NCBI GenBank assembly: GCA_039602395.1
Contig: JBCNJP010000010.1
Span: 38,387,874-38,451,873, forward strand
Length of the DNA stretch: 64,000 nt
Source of the DNA: Deinandra increscens subsp. villosa
Lineage: Eukaryota; Streptophyta; Magnoliopsida; Asterales; Asteraceae
Reading direction: 5' to 3'
The notes under the pieces were generated by a model. It had not been told where the DNA came from and searched no databases. It saw only the letters and a list, made by a program, of their open reading frames with translations. The translations under genes were made by a program, and so were the position numbers. Of the stretch, positions 34,346-47,301 are shown in pieces (the stretch's first letter is position 1; the number at the start of each line of letters is the position of its first letter).

Positions 34346-36274
34346 GGTCCTACATTTTAAAAGATGGTTAGATGATTTTGGGGACCCATTTGCTTTTGGG
34401 TCCTTTCTTAAATAAACTTAGCAAGGAGTTAACTCAACTTTCACTTATGTCTTTGTTCTTCTTTGTTTTCATAGATTATGAAGAAATGTTTAGTGATGTG
34501 CTTGGTTTGGTTAGATGTGAATCTTTATAGTGTTGACCAACCATTTTTATCATTTCTGACCACATGCAATGTTTGTATATGGTAAGCTCACCAAAAGGGT
34601 CAAAATTTTGGCTTGATGAGCTTGTCATGGCTGTTGACTCAGATGTACATTTCTTAAAGTCATCAAGATCTAACAAAAGTTAGGATGAGGCTTCTGTGGC
34701 TGGACTTTTACTTTTTGAATCATTGTCTAGTGCTTATGGGTACATTTGACTGTTGCTTTTTACAAAGACAGTCTTGGAGCTTTTAGTTCCATGCACGTAC
34801 CTAATCCCTTGACCGTAATTTCTTGGAATATTTATCATATCCCCAAGGTTGATCATGACCATTAATGAGACCATTAATATAATTGGTTTCCATGTGCAAC
34901 CTTTGGTATTAAGTTGCTATTTCTATCTCATAATGATCAATTTTAGCTTCATTACTTAGGTTTTTGGTTTAAAGTTTCCTGAGTTTTATCAATTCGTTTT
35001 CTCTTTCTTCCTTAAGTTAGTGTAACTCAGAGAGGAGAGAGTGCATCTCTTCTTCGAAAGATTTGAATTTATTTTCATTTAAAAGATTTTTGTAGTTTAT
35101 GGACATGTTATTGAATTGAGAAAGAAGATCTGTGTGGATAGAACTTACTTGCTCCTCACTATGAGGTTCAGAGTTTTCTGAGAGGTAGGATTCATGATCA
35201 GCCATAAGACAGTGATTTGCATGGTTGTCTCCTTGATCAGATGAGTCTGAATCCCAGTTCTCCATTTCAGCCATTAATGCTTTCTCTCTTTGCATGGCCT
35301 GCTTGTATTTTCTTTTGTATTAAGCAGCATCTTTGAGCTTTTGGCCTTTGCACTATGAGGCATAGTTTCCTATTGTTCCACATTTGAAGCATTTAATTTC
35401 AGATTTATCAACCTTAGGCTTATTAAAGTCTAAGGTTTGTCTTTTAGTGTCTTCATCTTTTTTGAAGACCTTTTTGTTTGACCAGGAGGGGTTCCTTTTA
35501 TTGAATATACCAAATTTCCTTGTCAAAAGTGCTAGTGATATTTCAAGTGATTCATGTTCTGTTTCACTATTAGAACATCCACTTTCAGAATCACTTGGGT
35601 CTTTACTTTGTTTGGAATGGGTTGGCTCTTGTTTGATGTTTTTTTTTTCTCTTTTCAGAATAAAGAGCCATGGGTTCTACTTTAGACTTGGAGATTGCCA
35701 GAATCTCAGACTACTGAGAGTCTAAGACAAAAAAGAGGTCATTTAGACTTTTCTATTCGAAGTCTAAAGTAGATTGAAGAGTCATGGTTAGTCCTCTCCA
35801 TTCCTAGGGAATATATTTAATAAACTTTATGTTTGTTTCCTCATTTGTCTTAGAAACGTTGAACTTTCTAAAGTTATTTATGATAGTTGTATAATTGACT
35901 CACTTGGGAGTGGCTTAAATGATTCATATTCATTTATTTCATTTGTTCGTTTGTTCCATTTTATTTTTCATAATCAGAACGCTTTTGGCTCTACCCTCAT
36001 TAATTTCGTTGGCTTTATCCTCCTCGCTCCACCATTTTCTTGCCTTGGGCATGGAGCGAGCATGGACAGCTAGTGTGGTTTCAGTTTCTTTAATCTCAGG
36101 AATATTAACAGTAGGACAATGAGGTCCATTGGCGATGCAATCCAACATGGAATTGTCAACTTCCTTTAGAAAGTTGCTAATCCTTATTTTCCACTGTGGA
36201 TATTCCTCCCTAGCTAGCATAGGGGGTTTGGACAATGAACCTGTTGATTTGACATTGTTCCAACTTGTTGACAT
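34346..36274 (-). pseudogene. copia-4 Gag, broken
   Basis: On the minus strand from the ATG at 36274: SLSKPPMLAREEYPQWKIRI and SNFLKEVDNSMLDCIANGPH, a copia Gag N-terminus. Further on are a damaged zinc knuckle CFKCGTIGNYAS with stop and Cys (near 35380; the His is replaced by Asn), an acidic region (NWDSDSSDQGDNHANHC) and LLSQFNNMSINYKNLLNENK. Multiple stops and frameshifts interrupt it. Confidence 0.85.
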
Positions 36275-36359
36275 TTTGAGAGTACGATTTAGAAAAGTTT
36301 TGAAAACACGTTAAAATCTAAAGAAACATTAAAGAGCAAGATCTTTGAATTTGAGTTAT

Positions 36360-37030
36360 TCAATCTGTTCGATACCAATTGTTGGGTCCCGTGAGAGCTC
36401 TTTAACAATATTGGCACAATTTGATTTAAACAAAGATAATTATGTTGTGGATATAAATCAAGCTGGAAGACCACGATTCATAAAAAAGTTTTTATGTATA
36501 TCTTAAATATAAATAATGATTTACACGAGTTTATAGTATGTATATAAATCAACAGAAAGAACTTTTTACAAGAGTATGCGATAAGCATGTTGAGAAGCTT
36601 GTGAAATGTGAGTAAATGCTTAGCTATCTTGGTGAAGAATGCTTGCTATTTATAGCAAGTTGTAGAGGAATAAAGTGGTTGAGGCCGGTTGAATTTAAAG
36701 TGTGTCAGAGTATATAGAGATAAAGTGAGATTATTCAATTTTATCTCTTTTCAACCGTCTTCAACTACTTTGCATTAAATATCAAGTGGGTCTTCTAATT
36801 TACTTGTTCTTCACTCATATCTTTCTTTACTTCTCGTAATTTACAAGGGATAAATTACAGTCATAGATCATCATTTAATTAAAGATCTAATGGTTAAGAT
36901 GGCTTCTTAGCCTTTTTAATCAAACCAAACTTTTATTTGAACCTCTCTCTGCAATTACAATCAAGTTATAATTCTTAAATTTCGAATCGCATTGCGATAA
37001 TTCTCCGTCTAAATATACATAATTCTTACA
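36360..37030 (-). repeat. 5' LTR and PBS of copia-4 (LTR 36380-37030, 651 bp)
   Basis: Read on the minus strand: starts TGTAAGAATTATG, ends GGGACCCAACA, followed by ATTGGTATCGAACAG, a PBS near the tRNA-Met type. A TATAAATA box near 36647-36654 sits in a palindrome with 8-bp arms CTTGCTAT and ATAGCAAG. The flank 37031-37252 is AT-rich with no feature seen. Confidence 0.85.
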
Positions 37031-37267
37031 AGTTGGTATGCTCATTTTCATAGTATCTAACTTAAAACTATATTTTTAACTCATGTATTCGTTATTCATT
37101 GTGTATATATTGTTCTAAGGTGGTAAATTCACAAATAACTCAATATGTAAGAAAATATAGATATGTGAAATTGTTACTATTAATATACTTCACAAAATAC
37201 AACTTGTTTTGGACATTACGGGTTATATTGCAAAGGATATTATATTATATTACTAGTTTTTGATACC

Positions 37268-37280
37268 CGTGCGACGCACG
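37268..37280 (-). other. Helitron 3' terminal hairpin
   Basis: CGTGCG and CGCACG arms around one T, followed 12-15 nt later by the terminal CTAG at 37253-37256 and a T on the element strand. Confidence 0.8.
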
Positions 37281-37299
37281 AGTGAATTTAAAAAATGAA

Positions 37300-39530
37300 T
37301 CCAAAATTTAAAATAGTATAATAAATGTAATTCCATAATTGGAATTAAAGGAGAAAATGAACATTCGATAATATAAAAAATCACAAACTTAAAAATACAG
37401 ACTTATAAACAACAATATATTTGTTTGTCACTTTTCCGTCTTCATCCAATATGAGAAGTTTTAGTCCATCCCTGATTTTAACCCTTGATAATACAACATA
37501 AATGACTATGACTAAAGCATGGATTCTTCAAATAGAGTCCAACTCTTGAAAGTGACTGACCTTGGCTTTTGTTAACTGTCATTCTAAAACATACCGAAAT
37601 TGGAAATTGCCTTCTATTGAATTTAAATGGGTTTTTTTATCTGAAGGAGACATCGAAGTTCTTGGAATAAACGTTCGAAAACCAATATTACTTCTACTTA
37701 TATGATGTGTTTTCCAAGAGCCACTATCTGAAGTCGAGTACCATTACAAAGACCATTTTTTATCAAGATTTCTAAGCAACATAACAAGGACACCGATCTT
37801 CAGAATTAACCTGTGACTTGACAAACCAGAAAACTATAATCCATTAAGGAAATCAGGAGAGTTAATATTTGTAGGAGTGTTTTCTTTAACGTCGTTTGAT
37901 TTGCATATAGAGTCCAAACTCATGTACTCCTTTTCCTCACCTGGAATAATTGATAACAAACTGTTGTAAATCTCGTAAACAATTTCATTTGTAGGGACCA
38001 AAATCGCTCTTTCCTTCTAATAGTATGGGTCTTTGAAATTTTCAATCATATAAGGATATACGAAATCAATAAGATCTTGAAAAGGATTGGCGGAATCTTT
38101 GATAAGGAGATCATTTGGAATGTCTATATCTACATGACTATCATTGTCGCCGCCAAGTAGACCTTTGCCTAACTGTAACAGCCATTCAGCAAAGTCCCGA
38201 ATACTCTCAAGATCGGTCGAATTATCTCTAGTAGTAAGTCGCATGTTTCTTGTTAGCTTCAGAAATTTGCATTGAATCCAGATGTATGATGAACTTAAAG
38301 ATGAATTAACTATGTCTTCGTCTATTCCACCTGGTACAACTGGTAGAATCTGTCTAAAATCACCTCCGAAGACAACTACTTTACCACCAAAAAAAGATTA
38401 ACTGCCTGATGAATTTTTATTTCCAAGGAGGTCATTTAAACTTCTATCAAGGGCCTCGAAACAGTGTTTGTTGGTCATCAGAGCTTCATTCCATATAATC
38501 AAACTCGTTTCTTTGAATAGTTTTGTGGCATCGATGTTTGGCTTTAAACGACAGATTGAATCTTCAGTGATATTTATAGGAATCCAAAATCTGGAATGTG
38601 TTATCCTACCTCCGAGTAGTAAAAGAGATGCAATACCACTCGACGCAACATTTAAAATAATTTTCCCTTTTGATCTTATTGAAGCAGACAACGTGTTCCA
38701 GAGGAATGTTTTTCCTATCCCACCATATCCATATATAAAAAAAACACCACCTACTTCATTATGTACCGCCGTCATAATCTGATTATAGATATTCCTTTGT
38801 TCATCAGTAAGCTTCACAAAAAGATTTTTGAAATCTTTAGCCATAGTTTCTATGTTATATGAACGTTCTTTATTAATCAAACATTTCCTGACAACAACAG
38901 ATCATCATATTACGGATAAGGCATTAAATCAAAATTGTTCACTGAAGAGTTGTTCAGAATCAAGATCTTCATAATCTCTAATAATGTGAGGTTTTTGCAT
39001 CCTCGTTAATTGAAGATGCTGCAAAAAAACATAATTATTTTATATAATGATAAATTTAAAAAGTTAATAAAAACAATTAAGCATACCTTGAGTATTTGGA
39101 TTATGCTGACGTTGGTAAACAATACCATTTGAAAGTGTTTTTCAGGATTGGTTCCAAACATGATCTGGCCTTGACAATGCACTACATACTAACATTGTTG
39201 CAAACAAAGCCCTTAGAAAATGACCAGCTTCGTGATGGCTTGCTTCTTCTATAGCCTCGATATATTCATTGTCGTCGTCTAATAGACCAAGTGAATAGCA
39301 AGCATCTCTGAAGGTTCCATGCTCATGTCCATTCACAGTTCTAATGTCTTCAAATGTTGTTGGACCTTTTACTTTATTTAATAGAACTCTTAAAAAGTAT
39401 GCTTCCCCAAGAGAAGGGGAAACGGAATGTATTCTTCCAATTGAAACGTTCTGTTTTCTTGGATTCCAACCTCTCTCTTGACCATGCCAAACAAATTTAG
39501 AAGGAAACTGAATGTAAGTGAGATTCCTGG
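37300..39530 (-). pseudogene. RepHel C-terminal part: Pif1-family helicase remnants
   Basis: Minus-strand blocks in order: RNVSIGRIHSVSP-like region and LGEAYFLRVLLNKVKGPTTF (about 39350-39470), then HGTFRDACYSLGLLDDDNEY, then an N-terminal helicase block. At 38398-38880 comes Walker A GYGGIGKTFLWNTL and Walker B IIWNEALM. At 38017-38244 is FAEWLLQLGKGL and IDIPNDLLI, and near 37465-37510 YVVLSRVKIRDGLKLL, which is helicase motif VI. Walker B reads N where D is expected. Stops, frameshifts and spacer sequence separate the blocks, so no active helicase is made. Confidence 0.88.
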
Positions 39531-39539
39531 CCTATGGGT

Positions 39540-39963
39540 ATATATCATTTAGGGATGTAAACGAGCTGAGCCAAGCCCGAGCTCGTCTAGGCTCGAGCTC
39601 TACTCGTTTAAATTTAACAGAGCTCGAGCTCGGCTCGATTCGAGTTTTATTTCTGAAGCTCGAGCTTGGCTCCTAAAGAATTATTTAAGCTGGAGTTCGG
39701 CTCGGGCTCGGCTCGTTTATTATTGATTATTAACTTTTTTAATATATTTTTTTATTTAATTTGTATAAATATAGAATTATACTTTTTTATATAGAAAATA
39801 TTACATATTATTTACTCATTTTATCATAATTTTATATATAATAATCATTATTTTTTAAATATATTTAAAAATTTAAATAAAAGCTTGATAAGGCTCGCGA
39901 GCCGGCTTGAGCTCGATATGTAAAGCTCGGGCTCGAGCTCGTATATTTAACAAGCTTTATTTC
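39540..39963. mobile_element. MITE-like insertion in the Helitron RepHel gene
   Basis: Starts AGGGATGTAAACGAGC with many GAGCTCGAGCTCGG words, an AT-rich core, and GAGCTCG words again at the right end. RepHel coding is continuous in meaning on both sides (VIEKASVSSSMFE on the right, ARNLTYIQFPSKFVWHG on the left). The right terminal repeat is decayed, and I could not settle the target duplication (CATTT/TATTT is possible). The superfamily is not assigned. Confidence 0.6.
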
Positions 39964-39965
39964 AA

Positions 39966-42020
39966 ACATTGAGGAACTCACTGATGCCTTTTCAATAACG
40001 TCATAAATATCATCTTTCTTCACCAAATATAACATTTTGTTGTCCAAGCAGATGAAAAGGAAGCCTAGTAATAGAAGGATATCTATGATGAACATCAAAG
40101 GCATATATACGCTATGATGCCACACATGCAGATACGTATCTACAGTCATAATAAAGTTTGATTTCATCAATAGACTTAAGAGGCTGGTCGTTCTCGTCAT
40201 ATGGCTATAATTTCAATGGTGTTATGTTCGGACCTTTATTGATATACTTGAACAGATACTTGATTGCGTTGCCCTGGTTGCACCACTCAACGTTTATATG
40301 TGCTTCGTATTTTTACAATAAGTACTTATTATACGGTACAACAAATCTTGTATCTATATCTGCACCAGACTTGAAAATAGTAGGACCATCACGTCGCCTT
40401 CTATATAAAGGAAAACCATATGCATCTGTTGAGGTTCTTTCCCGAAATTTCTTTGGGAAATTTTTGGAGCATTTATCTTTTACCATACATGGTGACTTCG
40501 TATTATGATAACCGCATGGACCATGGATCATGAGTTCTCGCATGAGTGAATATAGTTCTGGATCTTCTCTTTGATCAGGGATTTCGGCAGATATAACACG
40601 GTCAATGTGATTAGATGTTGGTAACTTTGAATCAGGGTGCATCAATACACAAATGTGCGTATGTGGCAAGCTGCGTTTTTGAAATTCAATAGTGTAGACA
40701 ACTAAAATTATAAAATAATAGTTACTTAAAATAAAATCAGAAGGTAAAAAAAATCTATATATATATGATTTAAAGTATAGGATTTATTAATTGAAAATAG
40801 ACTCATAAAATAAATTGCAATGTAATGAATATACCTGCTTGAATCTTGCCAAATAATGACTTTTCCTTTATGTCTTTTATGAGATAATCATGCTTCATTT
40901 TAAATAGACGGTATAGAATGTCTGGACGATCTTCTGGCTTAATAGTTTTGTCCTTTAGAACTCTTATAATTTCAGGCCATCTTAGATTACATGTTATGGT
41001 TATGAACAGATCAGGATAATAATACCATTTGCACAATGCCATAGCGTCCAGAAAATTTTGCATCATAAAACGTGCACCTCCAGTAAAAGAAGATGGTAAA
41101 ACAACGCGTTGTCCAGTAGAAGACATATATGTTTGGCCTTCATTCTTTGCATTTTTTATAACCTCCAATGTTTATGACCTTAAATTAGATTGCTTGCCAC
41201 GTATAAAATTAAGTTTTTCGCTCTCAATCATCATATAAGTATCGACTAAATTTATTCAACCTATCTTAAATTCGGAATGCAAAAAACTCCCTCATATTGC
41301 ATTTCTTTTTGGTACTGTTATGCAGACTTGTTACACCTCTATAGGGGATATTTATCATGTAGCCATCGTCGCCATTAGGAAACAACAATGGATACTGCAA
41401 AGGTAAATACGATGGTTGCAACTCGCTTATGCGTTGTAGAGATCCATATTTAGAAGTAACGACGATGTCATGATGATCAAGTAGATTGGATACATCTCCA
41501 ACAATTAAAAGGGCCACTTCAGATGCCGTGGGTAAGTTGTATGTCCTTGCATCTTTTTTCCTGTTGCTTATGATACGTAGCTTCAGGATACAATTTGGAT
41601 TTTGTGATAAATGGTCTCTTGCCATTCGATAACTCTTCACCAAAATATTGTCTCTATCTAACATGGCCTTTAGTTGTTATTTTATTTGGGGATCAATTGT
41701 TTGAGAAGATGAATTTGATCTGTGGAGGTTATAAAAAAATGAATAATAATATAAAATTTATGTAGAATATATAATGATAAATTGAATAGGAGATATATAT
41801 TTGTTACATACTCAATCGCTTGTTGTCTATTAGTAACCTCATTCTCAATATCATATATATATATATATAACTGAGAGAATCTTGGTGGGTCGCCTTCTTT
41901 AGGTAGTAAAGTTCCAATTGTATGATAATTCTGACCGCTTAGCCTGAAAACAAAAGAAGCTCCACCCTTGTTTATGATGGATTGATCAACTTTACCACCT
42001 ATTGAGGTAAAAGAATACAT
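39966..42020 (-). pseudogene. RepHel N-terminal part: Helitron-like N and HUH Rep domain
   Basis: Minus-strand blocks in order from 42020: YSFTSIGGKVDQSI and FRLSGQNYHTIGTLLP, then SYRMARDHLSQNPNCILKLR and LQRISELQPSYLPLQYPLLF (41266-41664), then SFTGGARFMMQNFLDAMALC and PDLFITITCNLRWPEI (40803-41168). The Rep catalytic HUH motif PHTHICVL follows near 40665, and the two-tyrosine motif IKYLFKYINKG near 40233-40267. Both Tyr and both His are kept, but a stop at about 40311 and other breaks separate them. This endonuclease nicks and joins DNA ends in rolling-circle transposition; here it is a remnant. Confidence 0.88.
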
Positions 42021-44139
42021 TGAATTTTATCTACATATCTTCTTCAAAAAATATTTGCTTTTCTGATTAGAAGATGAGAATAACTCTTTATAAGCTTCAG
42101 TTGGCTCATTCAGATGCGGAAGTTGAACCTTCTCATAACCACAACATAGAGAATAACATTTTCCCAATCTAGTGTGTCGACCTAATATGCCTTCTTAAAT
42201 CCATAATTTGGCCTTACAAACCTCACATATAGCTACTTGGTCACCATGGTCCAAATAATCTGTTAAAAATCCATGTAAAATATTAATTGTATATTAAGAA
42301 TTAATATTAATTAATAAATTAAGAATTAGTAAAGTATAGAAAATATACCTTTAGAAATTCCTATAGTCGTATCTCTATTTGGCTACCATTGAAACCGGAG
42401 AGTTATTAAAAAAATTTGGTTTCAATGTATGCCTACTAGAATACAACGTGGAAATCGAAGACACTCCAGTTAATGTAGATACATTATTAGAACTGCTGGT
42501 GTTTCGAGAATGGGTATTTCTTGAAGAGGTGTGAAAGAAGTAGAATTATTATGATCTGCAATTGTAGAATAATTTAATGAGACAATTAATTTGAATGTAA
42601 TCATAACAAACAATAAAGAATATTGTTAAACATTTATTAGGATTTGAATAACATATACTAACCATCTGAAATATAAGTTGACGGATTTAGATTGATAGCA
42701 TTTGAACTTGATTGACAGTTTCTACGTTTCGTAGGCCGTGATATTGATTTGCCATGATTTTTTTTACCGGAAAGCATATTCGGCGAAACAACTTGAAAAA
42801 TATGTGGAAAAACTGTAATTAAGTAATTTAATTGTGAAACATGGTACATTAGTAATTAAATGGTAATCATAAAACTAACAAACCTTTTGATAAGTCTGTA
42901 AACGCATTTATCTTCTTCATCGATGAAGGAGGCGTACTATTATAACTCCGATAAGAAACAAATACATTAGATAAAAAAAAGATTTATCTTATATTGGTTT
43001 CAACATATATATCTATTACTAATGCGGCAACGTTAACTTACTGTTTGATACATCAATAAGGGGAGTTCGAAAGGTAACGGTAGAAGCGGAACATATGTCT
43101 TTGTTTCGAATCTCTTGAAATTGAGGAATTAACTGAGGACCAACTTTTATAGATCAAATTATTTTTAAAATATTTGTAGATGACTTTATTTTGACATAAA
43201 TATGTTTTTTATGAAAATTAATTAAATAAACTTACAGTACAATATTATATATAAGAGGTGATTTGTGAATATGATCATTTGATGGAATAATCGATTTACG
43301 CCTTTTGGCATCCAGAATTTCTTTTCTAGCCTTTCGTTTATGTTTACAATTATCTCTGATATACATTCTCAACATGGGAAACTGTTATGATTATTTAAAA
43401 CATTAAAAAGGCTAGCAAATTACAAAATAAATGTAACAACATATATAAAAAAACAAATATAAAGATCAAACATAATAGTTTCAACCTTTGTGGAATTATT
43501 CTTAGCCACAAAATTAACAAATGATTAAGTGTGGTTTTTTTTATAGAGTGGAGGCTCATAGAAATGAGAAATATTGTTTGTGATATGAATATATATCAAC
43601 AGTTGTGTTATATTCATAGAATAGAGGACCCTGAACATTTTTTTAATCAGGAGCATTATTGAATATCTATTTAGAAGAGATGTAAAAAAAATAACCATGA
43701 CATGTTGATTCTTAAGAAATCTTGAAAAAAAATTGTTTTACATAGTGGATAACAAATAAATTTTCACAATAATATATCGATTTCGTTTTATATAGTTACA
43801 TGAATATTAAACCAACGTTTCCGATCAATGGTGGTTGTTGGAGTACATCAGATCAATGTCACGTAGAACTAAAAATCTATATGGTTTACATTACGATAAT
43901 AAGTAACACTTTAAAAAAAATTAAAGAATGAAAGGTAAGACTACAGAGATGAATAGAGATAACCAAAAAGAAGTTGAATATCAAGTAAAGATGATGGGAG
44001 AAGATTATTTATTCCTCTGTTGGTGACGAGATGAATATGAACTCCAACTGAAATAGCTCTGTTGGTGATGATGATTAAGAACTTCTATTGAAATAGAAGA
44101 TTAGGTCTTTCATAAAAGAGATATTGATGTGATTGTACA
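42021..44139 (-). other. Helitron 5' coding flank, weakly coding
   Basis: AT-rich. One minus-strand frame at 42658-42849 contains LSGKKNHGKSISRPTKRRNC, a basic stretch that could be an upstream RepHel exon. The rest shows no recognised protein; several intron-like AT segments separate short open blocks. Confidence 0.35.
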
Positions 44140-45412
44140 TCTATGTCTATATATTCTATATATAAAGTTTTTAGAAGTCATGACGGTTTCAACCTAAATT
44201 TCGAAATTTTGTTTCCAAAATAATTTAGTTTACATTAAATTATGATCTATATTTAAAAAAATTAGTTCTCTTATTGAAATTTTTGAAAGTCCGAAAGTTA
44301 AGTGATGTAAATTAGTTCTCTTATAAAAATTTGATCTATATTTAAAAAAAAATTAGTTCTCTTATAAAAATTTGTATTTAATAAGCATTATTTTCGGATA
44401 TATTTACGGAAGTTTGTTTAGTGAATTTTATATGTTTTCACATTAAAAGTTTAGGCTGTGTTTGGCGTACTAGCTGAAAAGTTAGCTGCTAGCTGATAAG
44501 CTAGTTGTTAGCTGATAAGCTAGCTGACAAGCTAGCTGCTAGCTGATAAGCTAGCTGACAAGCTAGCTGCTAGCTGATAAATTATAAGCTAGCTGATAAG
44601 CTAGCTGATAAAAATAACGTTTGGTAAAAACTAGCTGATAAACTAGCTTAAAAATATAAAATGACATAAAAGTACATGTCATAAATGTAAATAAAGATAT
44701 TTATTTATAAAAGCTGGAAATATTATAAAAGCTAGTTGAAAAACTAGTTGAAACGCTACTCCAACTAGCTTTTCAAAAGCTAGCTTATAAGCTAGCTTAT
44801 AAGCTAGCTTTTTTACGTTACCAAACGGAGCTTTTAAAAAAGCTAGCTTATTAAAAAAAAGCCACGTTTGGTAACGTCAAAAAGCTAGCTTATAAGCTAG
44901 CTTATAAGCTAGCTTATGACGCGCCAAACACAGCCTTAATGATTGAAAAATTAAGGTTTTAGTCGTTGATTGTTTGGATAACTATATTTCAATTTAAAAA
45001 TGTAAAATTTTTGAATTATTATGAAATCTTTACATTCTAATAAACGATTACATTTAAGGACACGTGTCGCTCTCATATTGACTCTCACCTTGGTTTTCCC
45101 ACTTCTCTCTCTTATTAAATATCAATATTTTGTCTCCTAAAATATATCTCGTATTTATATAATTAAATATAAAAAAATAAATCTTTTTATTGCAATAATT
45201 TATTAAAAGTTAATAAATTAGAGTAAGATTTTAATTATATCTTATCTTATACTGTTTATAATTTTAAATCTTTATTATTTTATAATTATAATATTTATTA
45301 TTTCTTATTTCACAAATATCCAATGACATTTAACAGAAAAATACTTATAAAAATTGTTGTTTCTAATATAATGTATTTGTTTAACCCATGTATTACATGG
45401 GTTCTAACCTAG
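44140..45412 (+). mobile_element. Small non-autonomous Helitron (plus strand)
   Basis: The 3' end is a perfect hairpin CCCATGT-ATT-ACATGGG (45385-45401), then TTCTAACCTAG ending at 45412, followed by T. A fitting 5' start is TCTATGTCTATATATTC at 44140, preceded by A, giving the A/T target expected for Helitrons. Total 1,273 bp, of which 482 bp is a nested MITE. No coding capacity. The 3' end is firm; the 5' end is my best candidate. Confidence 0.65.
44454..44935. mobile_element. Tourist-like (PIF/Harbinger) MITE, 482 bp
   Basis: Begins GGCTGTGTTTGGCG and ends CGCCAAACACAGCC, perfect 14-bp terminal inverted repeats, flanked by TTA on both sides (44451-44453 and 44936-44938). The interior is dominated by AGCTAGCTGATAAGCTAGCT-type words that fold on themselves. 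TTA/TAA targets and GGCNNTGTTTGG ends are the Tourist signature. Confidence 0.92.
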
Positions 45413-45787
45413 TAAACTTATAAATTAATATTTGTTACCTAAAAAAGACCACATATTTACTGAATGTTAATGACCAAAATAAACTTTTCTTTATTGTAAA
45501 ATAAAAAGTTCGTCATTTGTTAAATTTAAATTTAGTAGGTTTTTTTTAAGCATTGCAATGGTCCCAACAGGTCCCAAAATTGAGAAAAAATATGACAATG
45601 AACCCAATGGACAGTCAAATATATGGGAATCAAACATTTCAAAACACTCCAAACATTCAAAAACCACATGTCAAAATGAAACATTGTTTAACAAAACATC
45701 AAGCAAAAAAGAAATCACTAAAGTAACCAAAACACGCACATTAAATAGTAACCAAACCATTGTTTAACGAAATATGAGTCTGATGCA

Positions 45788-46557
45788 ATGTCACTGCTCT
45801 TTCTTTGAAATCAGCGGCTTCTTTGCACGATCACATTCACCATCATCCCTTGATGTCGAGTTACTGTTAGATGAGGAAATCTGTTTTTTCGCTGAACACA
45901 TTGTAAGAAGCTCATCATTTTCATACGACTCATTTAGATTACGTTTCAGCTGCTTCGACTCATTATCATCCTCGATCATCATGGCATTATTATTAACCGA
46001 TGACGGTGTGACATTGTCATCACATATTGAGATCACATCCTATGAAAAAGAATATATAAAGTCGAATTTTGACAATTGCAAAGGATAACATACTTGTGAC
46101 AGCATAACTATAATTTAATTTTTTTGATTACTAAGTTATTTCTGTTAGGATTTATATGATTAGTATATAATTTTGAATAAATATAAAATGGCTGATAACT
46201 TATTCTTTTAAATAGTAGTTAAAAATTATACCTTGGCAGAAATGTTTTCAGTAGATAGAAGCTCAGAATCATCAGTACCAATATGTGCAATATCATATTC
46301 TTAGTGAATTTAATACACTGTACAATAAAGAAAATTTCATCATGTAAAGCAAATAATAAAATATAAAAAATCACCTGATGTTTAAAGAACTTTTCATCTA
46401 AAGCAGTGATAATCTTCTCGTTGTCAATGAAGGCAATGATAGTATAATACTTGTACCCTTGTTGATATGATTATCAGTAACATCTATCTTAAAAGCATAT
46501 CGCTTGTCGAAGAATGCAGCGATCTCATTAGAAACATTGATTACCAGAGGATCATCC
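45788..46557 (-). pseudogene. RPA70-like C-terminal exons of the Helitron (3' part)
   Basis: Minus-strand exons: 46377-46557 with VSNEIAAFFDKRYAFKIDV, then IAFIDNEKIITALDEKFFKH after a one-base loss; 46232-46302 with GTDDSELLSTENISAK; and 45788-46038 with the Ser- and Asp-rich tail LNESYENDELLTMCSAKKQ and a stop. GT/AG borders fit each exon. This matches the C-terminal OB-fold region of RPA70-like proteins carried by plant Helitrons; the usual role is single-strand DNA binding. A frameshift and the copia insertion upstream make it a pseudogene. Confidence 0.8.
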
Positions 46558-46793
46558 TAGTAAATGATTTATAATTATTAAATTAACATATAACATCTCA
46601 ATAAATGTTAATAGTGAAAAAAAATTGATATGCACAAATAATATTTAAAAAGTGATTTAAGAAAGGAATAAAAAATTAAAAAGTATAAATTCATATTTAA
46701 ATATTTTTAGATAAATATGTATTGAATTAGTTTACACTTGATGACATTAGAACTGTGACCAAGTATGAACTTCAATATATAACATTACGATAT

Positions 46794-47301
46794 TGTAAGG
46801 GAATAATTTGTGGCTTGTGTATTAAATAGCTCATTGGTGGACTATTTTGAAGACCTATGCGATAGAATAGGTGAAAATTAGTTGGGTTATGGGTATATTG
46901 GGTATTGGTCCAATTTAGATATGTTTCGGCCCAATTAGAAAGAGTTTAAGGGGAGTTTAGTGGACTTATGGGGTCCAATACGGGAATTAGATGTATTTTA
47001 GGGTTTTTGAAGTGGCTTGTTGAGCAAGCATGTCCATTCCTATTTTTAGGACCCCTAGTGCATCTTGTAAAAGGTTGGCCATTCTAGAGAGAGACCAAAG
47101 AGATAGAGAATTCAAAATTCTCTAGAGGTGTACTAGACGATTCTCATCTATTGTAATCATGTGCATCAACCAGGTTTTATTGTTCTTCATTGTGTTTATT
47201 TTTATCTATTTCATAATATATCTTGAATCATCTCTAGTAATTGGATTCCGCACTTTTGCTAGAGATTAGATATCGTGTCAGGACCGTTTTCGGGACTTAC
47301 A
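46794..47301 (+). repeat. 5' LTR of copia-3 (508 bp)
   Basis: TGTAAGGGAATAA to CGGGACTTACA. In the 3' LTR the TATA-like palindrome is TCCTAT-TT-ATAGGA; here it has decayed to TCCTATTTTTAGGA. Confidence 0.93.

Noticed and set aside
37253..45412. One single Helitron bounded by the two hairpins
   Set aside because: Both ends look like 3' ends in opposite orientation, and the right one has its own fitting 5' start at 44140, so two elements explain the data better.
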